Part shown: piece after piece, positions 16,121 through 25,997 of the stretch
Numbering within the stretch: the first letter of the stretch is position 1
Layout of the letters: every line of letters starts with the position of its first letter
Made by a program: the position numbers and the translations under genes
DNA from: Chania fonticola_B
GTDB lineage: Bacteria > Pseudomonadota > Gammaproteobacteria > Enterobacterales > Enterobacteriaceae
DNA length: 64,000 nt
NCBI RefSeq assembly: GCF_048537545.1
Contig: NZ_CP183218.1
Direction: 5' to 3' (one strand)
The notes under the pieces: generated by a model
What the model was told of the DNA's origin: nothing
Databases searched by the model: none
Seen by the model: the letters and a program-made list of their open reading frames with translations, nothing else

Positions 16121-19000
16121 TTATTCGTAGTCGCTCATCGGTACGCAAGAGCAGAACAGATTACGATCGCCGTAGACATCATCCAGGCGCTTCACGCTCG
16201 GCCAGTATTTATTCTCACGCACGCCAGCTATCGGGAATACCGCCAGCTCGCGGCTGTAAGCATGCTGCCAGTCGTTAACCAGTTCCGCCTGCACGTGCGG
16301 TGCGTTAACCAATGGGTTGTCTTCCAGTGGCCATTCGCCTTGCTGCACGCGGTCAATCTCGCTGCGGATAGCCAGCATCGCATCGATAAAGCGATCCAGT
16401 TCCACTTTGTTTTCCGACTCGGTCGGTTCAACCATCAGCGTGCCTGCCACCGGGAACGACATGGTCGGCGCATGGAAACCGTAGTCGATCAGACGCTTGG
16501 CGATATCCATTTCGCTAATACCCGTCTCTTCTTTCAGCGGGCGAATATCCAGAATACATTCGTGCGCCACGCGGTGATCGCGGCCGGTATACAGCACCGG
16601 ATAAGCGTCTTTCAGGCGGGTTGCGATGTAGTTGGCATTCAGGATTGCCACCTGGCTGGCCTGCTTCAGCCCTTCCGCACCCATCATGCGGATATACATC
16701 CAGCTTATCGGCAAGATAGAGGCGCTGCCGAACGGTGCAGCAGAAACCGCGCCCTGCTGGGTGGTCACGCCATCAATCTGCACTACGCTGTGGCCTGGAA
16801 CAAACGGCGCCAGGTGAGACTTCACGCCGATAGGTCCCATGCCTGGACCGCCACCGCCGTGAGGGATACAGAAGGTTTTATGCAGGTTGAGGTGCGATAC
16901 GTCCGCACCGATATAGCCCGGCGTGGTGATCCCCACCTGCGCGTTCATGTTGGCACCATCCAGGTAAACCTGGCCGCCAAACTGATGCACGATCTGGCAC
17001 ACTTCGCGGATGGTTTCTTCATACACGCCATGGGTTGACGGGTAGGTCACCATGATGCAGGACAAGGCTTCCCCGGCCTGCTCGGCTTTCACCCGCAGAT
17101 CGTGCAGATCGATGTTGCCGTTCTTGTCACAGGCCACAACCACCACGCCCATGCCCGCCATCTGGGCAGAAGCCGGGTTGGTACCGTGCGCCGAGCTTGG
17201 GATCAGGCAGATATTACGCCCAGCCTCGTTGCGGCTTTCATGGTAGCGACGGATCGCCAGCAAACCGGCATACTCACCCTGAGCGCCCGAGTTGGGCTGC
17301 ATGCACACCGCATCGTAACCGGTCAGTTGCACCAACCATTGGGAAAGCTGCCCAATCATCACTTGATAACCTGCGGCCTGCTCTGGTGGGCAGAACGGGT
17401 GCAGTTCAGAGAATTCAGGCCAGGTGATCGGGATCATCTCCGCAGCGGCGTTCAGCTTCATGGTGCAGGAGCCCAGCGGGATCATCGCCAGGTTCAACGC
17501 CAGATCTTTACGCTCCAGACGGTGCATATAACGCATCATCTCGGTTTCGCTGTGATAGCGGTTAAACACCGGATGCGTGAGGATCGGATCTTTGCGCAGC
17601 ATAGCCGCAGGGATCGACTGGCTGTTTTTGCTCACGGCCGCATCCAGCGCATCAATATCCAAACCGTGGTTATCGCCGACCAACAAGGCAAACAGCGTCT
17701 GCACATCTTCACGGGAAGTGGCTTCATCCAGCGTGATGCCGACTGCCCCGTGTATATCGGTACGCAGGTTGATGCCGAAGCCCAGCGCGCGTTCCAACAC
17801 CGCCGCCTTGTCTTTCACTTCTACGGTCAACGTGTCGAACCAGGTTTTATGGCGCAGTGTCAGACCCGCTTGTTGCAGGCCAGCGGCCAGGATATCGGTC
17901 AGGCGATGGATACGCCCGGCGATACGTTGCAGGCCTTGTGGGCCATGGTACACCGCATACAGGCTGGCGATATTGGCCAGCAGCACCTGCGAGGTACAGA
18001 TATTCGAGTTGGCCTTTTCGCGGCGGATATGTTGCTCACGGGTTTGCATCGCCATGCGCAGCGCAGTATTGCCGGCAGCATCGCGTGATACCCCGATAAT
18101 ACGGCCTGGCATCGAGCGTTTGAATTCGTCACGGCAGGCGAAGAACGCCGCGTGTGGGCCACCGTAGCCCATTGGTACGCCGAAGCGTTGCGCAGAACCG
18201 AATACCACGTCGGCACCTTGCTTGCCCGGTGCTGCCAGCAGCACCAGCGCCATGATATCGGCAGCCATACTGGTGATGATTTTGCGCGTTTTCAGCTCGG
18301 CCAACAGGGCGCTGTAATCGTGCAGCTCACCGGTGGTGCCAACCTGTTGCAGCAGTACGCCAAACACGCCTTGCAGCTCCAACACCTTCGCCGGTTTATC
18401 AACGATCACGTCAAAACCAAAGGTTTCGGCACGGGTACGTACCACGTCCAGCGTTTGTGGGTGCACATCGTCAGCCACAAAGAAGCGGTTGGCGTCTTTC
18501 AGTTTGCTGGCACGTTTGGCCAACGCCATCGCTTCTGCGGCAGCGGTAGCTTCATCCAGCAAGGAGGCAGAGGCCAGATCCAGCCCGGTCAGATCGAGGG
18601 TCAGCGTCTGGAAGTTGAGCAGCGCCTCAAGGCGGCCTTGCGACACTTCCGGCTGATAAGGGGTATAAGCGGTATACCAGCCTGGGTTTTCCAGCATGTT
18701 GCGCAGGATCACCGGCGGCGTCAGCACCGCGCTGTAGCCCATACCGATATAGGATTTGTAGCGCTGATTCTGTGAGGCAATCGCCTTCAGTTCGGCCAGC
18801 GCCTGATGTTCCGTGGCCGCATCGCCTACCGGCGGAGGCCCTGGCAGTTGGATATCGGCTGGCACAATCTGTTGGATCAGCGCGCTGAGCGAGCGAGCGC
18901 CCACGGCTTCCAGCATCTGCTGCTGTTGCTCTGCGGAAGAGCCAATGTGGCGCTCGATGAACGCTTCGCTGTGTTCAAGTTGGCTGAGTGTCTGAGTCAT
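16121..19000 (-). CDS. gcvP: Glycine dehydrogenase (decarboxylating), P protein
   Basis: P protein decarboxylates glycine with PLP and passes the aminomethyl group to the lipoyl arm of GcvH. The start is ATG 19000 (MTQTLSQLEHSEAF), giving 959 residues; the in-frame run upstream crosses the gcvH-gcvP hairpin and is not coding. The PLP lysine lies in HLNLHKTFCIPHGGGGPG (about residue 709). It is last in gcvT-gcvH-gcvP. Confidence 0.97.
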   Translation of the reverse strand: MTQTLSQLEHSEAFIERHIGSSAEQQQQMLEAVGARSLSALIQQIVPADIQLPGPPPVGDAATEHQALAELKAIASQNQRYKSYIGMGYSAVLTPPVILRNMLENPGWYTAYTPYQPEVSQGRLEALLNFQTLTLDLTGLDLASASLLDEATAAAEAMALAKRASKLKDANRFFVADDVHPQTLDVVRTRAETFGFDVIVDKPAKVLELQGVFGVLLQQVGTTGELHDYSALLAELKTRKIITSMAADIMALVLLAAPGKQGADVVFGSAQRFGVPMGYGGPHAAFFACRDEFKRSMPGRIIGVSRDAAGNTALRMAMQTREQHIRREKANSNICTSQVLLANIASLYAVYHGPQGLQRIAGRIHRLTDILAAGLQQAGLTLRHKTWFDTLTVEVKDKAAVLERALGFGINLRTDIHGAVGITLDEATSREDVQTLFALLVGDNHGLDIDALDAAVSKNSQSIPAAMLRKDPILTHPVFNRYHSETEMMRYMHRLERKDLALNLAMIPLGSCTMKLNAAAEMIPITWPEFSELHPFCPPEQAAGYQVMIGQLSQWLVQLTGYDAVCMQPNSGAQGEYAGLLAIRRYHESRNEAGRNICLIPSSAHGTNPASAQMAGMGVVVVACDKNGNIDLHDLRVKAEQAGEALSCIMVTYPSTHGVYEETIREVCQIVHQFGGQVYLDGANMNAQVGITTPGYIGADVSHLNLHKTFCIPHGGGGPGMGPIGVKSHLAPFVPGHSVVQIDGVTTQQGAVSAAPFGSASILPISWMYIRMMGAEGLKQASQVAILNANYIATRLKDAYPVLYTGRDHRVAHECILDIRPLKEETGISEMDIAKRLIDYGFHAPTMSFPVAGTLMVEPTESENKVELDRFIDAMLAIRSEIDRVQQGEWPLEDNPLVNAPHVQAELVNDWQHAYSRELAVFPIAGVRENKYWPSVKRLDDVYGDRNLFCSCVPMSDYE

Positions 19001-19050
19001 TGCTACAAATTCCTGAATGCTTGCGGGGTACGGGATATAGCCTGAACTGC

Positions 19051-19076
19051 AAAACGCCCCACAGGGTGGTGGGGCG
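19051..19076 (-). terminator. Intercistronic hairpin with T tract between gcvH and gcvP
   Basis: CGCCCCAC pairs with GTGGGGCG and is followed by TTTT on the minus strand. It stands 10 bases after the gcvH stop and could partly terminate or stabilise the message upstream of gcvP. Confidence 0.6.
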
Positions 19077-19085
19077 TGATAGTGA

Positions 19086-19472
19086 TTATTCGTCGATGGA
19101 GGCCTGATAAGCACCCGCATCTAGCAGCTTGTCTAGCTCTGCCGCATCGGACGCCTTGATGCGGAACAGCCAACCTTCGCCGTATGGCTCGCTGTTGACC
19201 AGCTCCGGGGAGCTTTCCAGTTCGCCGTTAACCACGATGATCTCACCGCTGATGGGCGCATAAATATCGGAAGCGGCCTTGACCGACTCTGCGACGGCAC
19301 AGTCATCACCCGCGGAAACCGTGGTGCCGACTTCCGGCAGATCGACAAACACCATATCGCCCAGCAGTTCCTGCGCGTGTTCGGTGATACCAACAACGTA
19401 TTCGCCGTTGCCTGCGTCACGCACCCACTCATGGGAGGTGGCGTATTTCAATTCTGTTGGCACATTGCTCAT
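19086..19472 (-). CDS. gcvH: Glycine cleavage system H protein
   Basis: This is the lipoylated shuttle protein of the glycine cleavage system. The 128-residue protein has the lipoylation motif ESVKAASDIYAP, with modified Lys at about residue 65. The gene is 29 bases after gcvT and 85 before gcvP. Confidence 0.97.
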   Translation of the reverse strand: MSNVPTELKYATSHEWVRDAGNGEYVVGITEHAQELLGDMVFVDLPEVGTTVSAGDDCAVAESVKAASDIYAPISGEIIVVNGELESSPELVNSEPYGEGWLFRIKASDAAELDKLLDAGAYQASIDE

Positions 19473-19501
19473 TGGCCTGCTACTCCTTCGAAGAATAAAA
19501 A

Positions 19502-20599
19502 CTAATTGATCAGTGACTTACCGGCACGTACAAAACCTGGCTTACAGACTTTCACTGGCATTTCACGGTTGCGGATCTGTACGATAGCCTGCTCACCGAT
19601 ACCGGCCGGAACCCTTGCCAGCGCAATGCTGAAGCCCAGGGTCGGTGAGAAAGAACCGCTGGTGATCACCCCAACCTGGGGTTGACCGTTCGCATCGGTG
19701 AAATGTACCGGCAGCTCATTACGTAATACGCCTTTTTCCGTCATGATCAAGCCGACCAGTTGTTCGGTGCCTTTTTCACGCTGCTGTTCCAACGCTTCAC
19801 GGCCGATAAACTGACGATCCTGCGATTCCCAGGCAACGGTCCAGCCCATATTGGCGGCTAACGGTGAAACGCCTTCGTCCATTTCCTGGCCGTAGAGGTT
19901 CATACCGGCTTCCAGGCGCAGAGTATCGCGGGCGCCCAGGCCGGCAGGTTTCACCCCGGCTGCCAGCAGTTTCTGCCAGAAATCCACCACCTGCTCTTTC
20001 GGCAGGGCAATTTCATAGCCCGCTTCGCCGGTATAGCCGGTGGTAGCAATAAACAGATCCCCCGCCTGCACGCCGAAGAACGGCTTCATGCCTTCCACAG
20101 CCTGCTTCTGTTCTGGGGTAAACAAGGTGGCGGCGCGCTCTTTGGCTTGTGGGCCTTGCACCGCAACCAGCGCCAGATCGTCACGCACCGTCAGCTCAAC
20201 GTTGAACGGAGCCGCATGCTGTTCGATCCAGGCCAGATCCTTTTCGCGGGTGGCGGAGTTAACCACCAGGCGGAAATAGTCTTCGGTAAAGAAATAGACG
20301 ATCAGATCGTCGATCACGCCGCCGGACGCATTCAGCATGCCGGTATACAGCGCTTTACCCGATTGAGTGAGTTTGGCGACATCGTTCGCCAGCAGGTAAC
20401 GCAGGAATTCACGGGTACGAGCACCGCGCAGATCCACGATGGTCATATGGGAGACATCGAACATGCCGGCATCCTGACGCACGGCGTGGTGTTCATCAAT
20501 CTGGGAGCCATAGTGCAGCGGCATCATCCAGCCATGAAAATCAACCATGCGCGCACCGCACGCCACGTGCTGGTCGTACAGTGGGGTTTGCTTTGCCAT
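19502..20599 (-). CDS. gcvT: Aminomethyltransferase (glycine cleavage T protein)
   Basis: T protein transfers the methylene group from lipoyl-H protein to tetrahydrofolate and releases ammonia. ATG 20599 (MAKQTPLYDQH) has GAGGG just upstream and gives 365 residues; the longer reading adds 7 unsupported codons. Conserved features include the folate-site Asp in HMTIVDLRG and GYTGEAGYEI. It is the first gene of gcvTHP, preceded by about 500 bp of regulatory DNA. Confidence 0.97.
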   Translation of the reverse strand: MAKQTPLYDQHVACGARMVDFHGWMMPLHYGSQIDEHHAVRQDAGMFDVSHMTIVDLRGARTREFLRYLLANDVAKLTQSGKALYTGMLNASGGVIDDLIVYFFTEDYFRLVVNSATREKDLAWIEQHAAPFNVELTVRDDLALVAVQGPQAKERAATLFTPEQKQAVEGMKPFFGVQAGDLFIATTGYTGEAGYEIALPKEQVVDFWQKLLAAGVKPAGLGARDTLRLEAGMNLYGQEMDEGVSPLAANMGWTVAWESQDRQFIGREALEQQREKGTEQLVGLIMTEKGVLRNELPVHFTDANGQPQVGVITSGSFSPTLGFSIALARVPAGIGEQAIVQIRNREMPVKVCKPGFVRAGKSLIN

Positions 20600-21108
20600 C
20601 TTTTCCCTCTTTCCACTCAAGTAGCCGAAGACAGGGTGTTATACGCAATAAGGCGGGTGTAGCTCGCGGGCCTGATTGCGCGAAACACGCTGGCTGCTCA
20701 ACACAAATTGCCTCGCCAATGGTCAACGACGCAAACGATACCTTTGCCCTGACGTTAACACCGAACGCCCCTATTAACCATAAGTTAAAATAGGCTCGAC
20801 CGGATTCAGGGTCGGTAAAACGCCGCGTTAGTTTGCAGAGTTTTTCACTGGAAAAATGCGCTTTGAGGCACAAAATTAACAATTAAAGCGGCAAAAATCC
20901 GAAATTATATAACAAACAGAGGCTGGGATAGAGAATTTCGGTTTTTGATAACCGGCCATGGAATTAGAAAAAGTAATGATAAATTCTGCCTGAAATTAGA
21001 ATTTCTCAAACGAAGAGAGGTATAAGAGAAATCGATGACGGGTAAACATGCAGATTAGCGGGCGCAGTATGCCGCGCCCCATAGTGAGGTTTGTCAGCCC
21101 CAAGCTGA
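20600..21108. other. Intergenic region between gcvT and ubiI
   Basis: No convincing gene is present. The gcvT-proximal half holds a PurR-like site; the middle (20,860-21,000) is AT-rich, as expected of a GcvA/Lrp-controlled promoter region, although individual sites could not be assigned. A short inverted GC-rich motif near 21,060-21,080 (GGGCGCAG/GCGCCCC-like) probably serves as the ubiI terminator. Confidence 0.6.
20729..20744. promoter_or_regulatory. PurR-like operator upstream of gcvT
   Basis: ACGCAAACGATACCTT agrees with the 16-base PurR consensus ANGCAANCGNTTNCNT at all fixed positions but one. It is 130 bases before the gcvT ATG. PurR control of gcvTHP is known in E. coli, which supports the reading. 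Confidence 0.6.
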
Positions 21109-22311
21109 CTAGGCGAGCCAGTCCGGCAGATCGTTAAGCCCCATGGCCTGACGCACCAGCTTCGGCTTCACGCCCGGCAGGCTGTCGGCCAGCCTTAAGC
21201 CCACGTCACGCAGCAGTTTTTTCGCCGGGTTATGGCCTGCAAACAGTTCGCGGAACCCTTGCATACTCGCCAGCATCACTGCGGCACCGTGCTTGCGGCG
21301 GCGCTCATAACGGCGCAGATACAGGTGTTGACCGATATCCTTGCCCTGACGTTGCAGGCGTTTCAGCTCGGATATCAGCTCGGCGGCGTCCATAAAGCCC
21401 AGGTTTACGCCCTGCCCAGCCAGCGGATGCACGGTATGTGCCGCATCCCCCACCAGCGCCAGACGATGGGCGGCAAAGCTGCGAGCGTATCGCCCGGTAA
21501 GCGGGAAGGTCAGCCGCTCGCTTTCAAGCTGGCAGTTGCCCAAACGCATATCGAAGGTCATCGCCAGTTCGCGGTTAAAGGCTTCAGGTTCCAGCTGTTG
21601 CAGCCGTTCAGCTTCTTCTGGCGCAACCGACCAGACGATCGAACTCAAATGTGGATCGCTAAACGGCAGGAAGGCCAGGATCCCTTCGCCATGAAATACC
21701 TGACGCGCCGTAGCCAGATGGGGCTCTTCGGTGCGAATGGTGGCCACCAGCGCGCTGTGGCGGTAGTCCCAGAAGGTCAGCGGGATATCGGCGTGTTGGC
21801 GCAGCCAGGAGTTGGCTCCATCGGCACCGATCACCAACCGGGCGGTTAACATGCGGCCATCTTCCAACGTGACGAAGGCGTCGTTTTCCCCCCATGCCAC
21901 CTGTTTCAGCGCGGCCGGAGCGAGCAGCGTTACGTCGGCCAAGGTGGCCGCCTTATGCCACAGAGCCTGCTGGATCACCTCGTTTTCAATGATATGGCCG
22001 AGGTGGCTGAAACCACATTCGTCGCCGCGAAACGCGATCTTGCCGAAGCTGTCACGATCCCAGACTTCCATCGCGTTATACGGGCTGGCGCGCAGGTTGC
22101 GGATCTCATCCCACACGCCAATGCTTTGCAGCAAGCGCTCGCTGGCGGCGTTAATGGCAGATACACGCAACGCTGGTTGCTCTGGCAGCGGCGATAATTC
22201 CGGCTGCCGTTGTTCCAGCACCGCGACGCGCAGGCCGCTGCCCTGTAAACCGCAGGCCAGTGCCAATCCCACCATACCGCCACCGGCGATAATCACATCA
22301 AATGATTGCAT
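21109..22311 (-). CDS. ubiI: FAD-dependent 2-octaprenylphenol (C5) hydroxylase UbiI
   Basis: UbiI catalyses aerobic C5 hydroxylation in ubiquinone synthesis. The 400-residue protein has the FAD motif IIAGGGMVGLALA at residue 8, the DG motif VIGADGANSWLRQ and the second FAD motif GDAAHTVHPLAGQGVNLG. It follows ubiH and is separated from it by two copies of a palindromic repeat, not present in the compact E. coli operon. Confidence 0.95.
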   Translation of the reverse strand: MQSFDVIIAGGGMVGLALACGLQGSGLRVAVLEQRQPELSPLPEQPALRVSAINAASERLLQSIGVWDEIRNLRASPYNAMEVWDRDSFGKIAFRGDECGFSHLGHIIENEVIQQALWHKAATLADVTLLAPAALKQVAWGENDAFVTLEDGRMLTARLVIGADGANSWLRQHADIPLTFWDYRHSALVATIRTEEPHLATARQVFHGEGILAFLPFSDPHLSSIVWSVAPEEAERLQQLEPEAFNRELAMTFDMRLGNCQLESERLTFPLTGRYARSFAAHRLALVGDAAHTVHPLAGQGVNLGFMDAAELISELKRLQRQGKDIGQHLYLRRYERRRKHGAAVMLASMQGFRELFAGHNPAKKLLRDVGLRLADSLPGVKPKLVRQAMGLNDLPDWLA

Positions 22312-22334
22312 GCTGCTTGAGTTCCTTAAATTTG

Positions 22335-22564
22335 CCCCTCACCCCAACCCTCTCCCACAGGGAGAGGGAGCTGATTTGGTGACTTTTATCAAAATATTGC
22401 CCCACATCAGCAAGGCAGGTAGGGCAAAAATTAGTGTTCATCCCAACTTCGGCCCAACCCTCTCCCAAAGGAGGGGGAGTTGGTACGGTGACAACAGTCA
22501 ACATTCTGGCCGACTTCAGCAACATAGCTAAGGGAAAAATTAGCGTTCAACCCAACCTAACGTG
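22335..22564. repeat. Tandem repeat unit carrying a copy of the ubiH 3' end
   Basis: Two degenerate units of about 110 bases begin at 22,345 and 22,455. Each has CAACCCTCTCCC with a palindromic partner, then GGTGAC, a variable middle, and ends AAAAATTAG(T/C)GTTCA(T/A)CCCAAC. In the second unit that end is the last codons and stop of ubiH, so the first unit carries a copy of them downstream of the gene. Confidence 0.75.
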
Positions 22565-23718
22565 CGTTTGGCAAAGGCATCGCGCATGGCCGGTAACTGC
22601 TCCATTGCCATCAGCCCCAGATTACGCCCGGCAACCAGCGGTGCGTAGCTATTGGCAAACAGGCGTATCAAACCGTCGGTGACGCCGATGGTCGCCTGCT
22701 GATCCTGTTGCCGACGTTGCTGATACTGGCTCAATAGCGCATAGGCCCCCAGATCGGTGCCAGCCTGCGCGGCTTCTGCCAGGGTTTCCGCCAGCGACAT
22801 CACATCTCGCAAACCCAGGTTGAACCCTTGCCCAGCGATTGGATGCAGCGTTTGCGCCGCGTTGCCAACCAGCGCCAAGCGGTGGCTCACGTGCTGATTT
22901 GCCCTTAGCAGGCTAAGAGGGTAGCTGTGGCGCTTGCCCGCCTTCAGCATCTTACCCAGCCGCCAGCCGAAGGCCTGTTGCAGCTCACTGAGAAAACGCT
23001 CATCACTCCAGCTATCGACCTGCTGACGAGTTTCCCGTGCGTGGCACCACACCAGCGAGCTACGCCCGCCAGACATCGGCAACAGCGCCAACGGCCCGTA
23101 GCGGGTGAAACGTTCAAACGCCCGCCCTTGCGGAGCCTCGGCCGTTGAAACGTTGGCAATGGTGGCAAACTGCGGGTAATCACTCTGCTGCCACTGGATA
23201 TTGCAGGCCTGTGCCAGCACCGAACGTGAACCGTCTGCCGCCACCAGCAACTGGCCCGTCAGGCGCTGCCCATTATCCAACTGCACTTCAGCGCGATCGG
23301 CGGTGCGCAGCACATCGACCACTTTGGCCGGGCAATGCAGAGTGATCCCAGGGGCTTTCGCCAGCAACGCAAACAACCGCTGCCCGGCATCGTGCAGTTC
23401 AATCACCTGCCCCAATGCCTCCACCTGATAGTCCCGCGCGTGCAGGTTCACAAAACCGGCATGCCCGCGATCGCTAACGTGGACGTGAGTGATTGCCGTG
23501 GCACAGTCCCGCAAGGCAGCCCAAACGCCGATACGCGCCAGCTGTTGGCAGGTTCCCTGCGCCAGAGCGATAGCCCGTGCATCAAAGCCAGGATGCGCGC
23601 GATCGTCCGGCCGAGTAGCCTCCACCAGCTCGACGGCCACCTTGCCCTGAGTCAGTGATGAAATAGCCAGTGCCAACGTAGCGCCAGCCATCCCACCGCC
23701 CACAATGATTACGCTCAT
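22540..23718 (-). CDS. ubiH: 2-octaprenyl-6-methoxyphenol (C1) hydroxylase UbiH
   Basis: This FAD monooxygenase of ubiquinone synthesis has 392 residues. FAD motifs are VGGGMAGATLAL (residue 6), the DG motif VAADGSRS and GNAAQTLHPIAGQGFNLG. The start is one base after the pepP stop. The terminal codons (LGWVER) lie inside the tandem repeat described for 22,335-22,564, and the predicted C-terminus therefore comes from repeat-derived sequence or is the source of it. Confidence 0.95.
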   Translation of the reverse strand: MSVIIVGGGMAGATLALAISSLTQGKVAVELVEATRPDDRAHPGFDARAIALAQGTCQQLARIGVWAALRDCATAITHVHVSDRGHAGFVNLHARDYQVEALGQVIELHDAGQRLFALLAKAPGITLHCPAKVVDVLRTADRAEVQLDNGQRLTGQLLVAADGSRSVLAQACNIQWQQSDYPQFATIANVSTAEAPQGRAFERFTRYGPLALLPMSGGRSSLVWCHARETRQQVDSWSDERFLSELQQAFGWRLGKMLKAGKRHSYPLSLLRANQHVSHRLALVGNAAQTLHPIAGQGFNLGLRDVMSLAETLAEAAQAGTDLGAYALLSQYQQRRQQDQQATIGVTDGLIRLFANSYAPLVAGRNLGLMAMEQLPAMRDAFAKRTLGWVER

Positions 23719-23719
23719 G

Positions 23720-25033
23720 TTATCTGGCCGCCGCCATCAAAGCCTCAATTGCGTCGGCATCCTTCACCACGCTGGCGGTCAAGTTCTCATTGCCGTCTTG
23801 GGTGATCAGGATGTCATCTTCAATGCGGATACCGATACCGCGATACTCCTGCGGCACATCGGCATCCGGTGCGATATACAGGCCAGGTTCTACCGTCAAC
23901 ACCATACCTGGCTCGAGCACGCGATCGCGGCTCGCTGAGCCATAGTGGCCCACGTCATGCACATCCAGCCCCAACCAATGGCTCAGGCCGTGCATAAAGA
24001 ACTGGCGGTGTGCCTGCTCGGCAAACAGCTGTTCCACATCGCCCTTCATCACGCCCAGCTCAACCAACCCGGCGATCATGATGCGAACGACCTGATCGTT
24101 CACTTCGCGAATGCTGATACCCGGTTTAAACATTTCCAGCGCCTTGTTGATCGACGCCAGCACGATGTCATATATCTCACGCTGCGGCTTGCTGAACTTG
24201 CCGTTAACCGGGAAGGTGCGGGTAATATCGCCGGCATAACCGCGATATTCACAACCGGCATCAATCAGCACCAAATCGCCGTCACGCATTTCACACTCGT
24301 TTTCGGTGTAATGCAGGATGCAGCCATTCTCTCCGCTGCCGACGATGGTGTTGTAAGACGGGAAGCGGGCACCCAATCGGTTAAATTCGTGCAGGATCTC
24401 CCCTTCGAGCTGATATTCGAACATACCCGGGCGGCACTTTTCCATCGCACGGGTATGCGCCATGGCGCTGATCTCACCGGCGCGGCGCATAACAGCAACT
24501 TCTTCTGCCGATTTGAACAGGCGCATGTCATGCAGCCAAGGACGGTAATCCGTCAGGGTTGCAGGGGCTTCCAGGTTCTGACGGAAGCCTTTACGCAGTT
24601 TATCCAGCGCGCCAAACAGAATTTCATCGGCATAGGCATATTGCCCCTGGGCGTGATATACCACGTCCAGGCCGTTGAGCAGCAGGTGCAGTTGATCGTT
24701 GATTTCGTCGAAGGCCAGCGCGCGGTCTACCCCCAACTTGGCCGGAGCCGCGTCTTGGCCCAAACGGCGGCCAAACCAGATTTCTGCCGTCAGATCGCGT
24801 ACGCGGTTGAACAGCACGCTGTGGTTATGAGTTTCATCACTCTTCACCAGGATCAACACCGCTTCCGGCTCGTTGAAACCGGTCAGATACCAGAAATCAC
24901 TGTTCTGACGATAAGGATATTCAGAGTCTGCACTACGCGTCGCTTCCGGTGCGGCGAATATCACTGCCGCGCTGGCCGGAGCCATCTGTGCCAACAAAGC
25001 CTGACGGCGTTTATGGAATTCCTGCTGGGTCAT
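23720..25033 (-). CDS. pepP: Xaa-Pro aminopeptidase P
   Basis: PepP is a cytoplasmic Mn-dependent aminopeptidase that removes N-terminal residues preceding proline. ATG 25033 has GGAG 5 bases upstream; the GTG one codon before is too close to it. The 437-residue protein has all metal ligands: Asp residues in DAGCEYRGYAGDITRTFPV, His in FMHGLSHWLG, and Glu in VEPGLY and RIEDD. It is followed directly by ubiH and ubiI, as in E. coli. Confidence 0.96.
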   Translation of the reverse strand: MTQQEFHKRRQALLAQMAPASAAVIFAAPEATRSADSEYPYRQNSDFWYLTGFNEPEAVLILVKSDETHNHSVLFNRVRDLTAEIWFGRRLGQDAAPAKLGVDRALAFDEINDQLHLLLNGLDVVYHAQGQYAYADEILFGALDKLRKGFRQNLEAPATLTDYRPWLHDMRLFKSAEEVAVMRRAGEISAMAHTRAMEKCRPGMFEYQLEGEILHEFNRLGARFPSYNTIVGSGENGCILHYTENECEMRDGDLVLIDAGCEYRGYAGDITRTFPVNGKFSKPQREIYDIVLASINKALEMFKPGISIREVNDQVVRIMIAGLVELGVMKGDVEQLFAEQAHRQFFMHGLSHWLGLDVHDVGHYGSASRDRVLEPGMVLTVEPGLYIAPDADVPQEYRGIGIRIEDDILITQDGNENLTASVVKDADAIEALMAAAR

Positions 25034-25123
25034 CACATCTCCTGAAATCGGTTTATGCCACCTGCTGAACGCAGTCAGTAGGGGTTATCAGCGCTCTCGG
25101 CCAACGGACGCGGGATCCGCCGG

Positions 25124-25702
25124 TCAGTGCAACGTCGGCCGTTTATTTTCCGGGGCCGTCGGTTTCTGGCGGGTAAATTCAGTATGGCAAAGCAGCGCAG
25201 CAACGCGCACGTACTCCACCACTTCTTCCAGCGACTGTTCCAGTTCTTCCTGGTCTTCGCCTTCGTCATAACCCAGTTGAGCGATATTACGCAGATCGTC
25301 GATCGCCTCGCCCACTTCATCTTTCACCTGCGCCAGCTTCGGTTGCATCATGCCCAGCCCCAACAGGAAGTGGTTTACCCACCCCGCCAAGGCATCCGCA
25401 CGGTCAAACACGCTGACGGTTTCGCCTTCCGGCATCATCAGTTGGAACATGAACTCGTCATCTTCCAGCGTATCACGAGTGATTTCATGCAGCTGCTGTA
25501 ACGGTTGGCTCAACGCCTGCGGGAAGGCAATGCCTTCGTTGGTCAGATCAAACACCAGCGTCTGCCAGCTGGCGTCACGGTTGCCACCGCACAGCAGGCC
25601 ACTGATCAAACCGTGCATCTCGGCTGCGGTCAAAGCAACCGCCTGCTGGTTAAGAGCCACGGTCAAAGATTGGTAACTTGGAAATGTATTCTGTATAGAC
25701 AT
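25124..25702 (-). CDS. ygfB: UPF0149 family protein YgfB
   Basis: This 192-residue acidic protein starts at ATG 25702 (MSIQNTFPSY). It contains the family hallmarks AEMHGLISGLLCGG, SVFDRADALAGWVNHFLLGLG and EAIDDLRNIAQLGYDE. Its molecular role in enterobacteria is not established. It precedes pepP-ubiH-ubiI and is divergent from zapA. Confidence 0.94.
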   Translation of the reverse strand: MSIQNTFPSYQSLTVALNQQAVALTAAEMHGLISGLLCGGNRDASWQTLVFDLTNEGIAFPQALSQPLQQLHEITRDTLEDDEFMFQLMMPEGETVSVFDRADALAGWVNHFLLGLGMMQPKLAQVKDEVGEAIDDLRNIAQLGYDEGEDQEELEQSLEEVVEYVRVAALLCHTEFTRQKPTAPENKRPTLH

Positions 25703-25997
25703 GCGCATTCGTCATCGTTGGCAGGATAAGTTCGTGTTATGCTACCACCAAGGTCCGTTGGTATACCAGTTGAGGCAACACCTCAGTGGCTAGTTATAAT
25801 CAGCGCAGTCCGGGCAAACGTACGGTAAATACGCATTTTGCAACCGTTTTTTGTCTGGTAAGGTTAGGCGCGGTAGATTACAACCAGGTACTGAAAAAGT
25901 GTTGAATCTTGGTACCCAGGTATATATAGTGACGCCCGCTTCGGCAGCCCGGCAATGGCTGACCGGTGCTGGCGCGAAATTTAGGCAGGAAGGTGGC

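Noticed and set aside
15956..18088. Long plus-strand frames opposite gcvP (360 and 328 residues)
   Set aside because: Both are shadows of gcvP; no signal or family features.
19001..19120. N-terminal extension of gcvP by 40 codons
   Set aside because: The extension runs through the gcvH-gcvP hairpin and the gcvH end; family homology begins at MTQTLSQLEH.
22335..22564. CRISPR-like array
   Set aside because: Only two degenerate units without regular short spacers; they are interspersed palindromic repeats. No CRISPR array was seen anywhere in the window.
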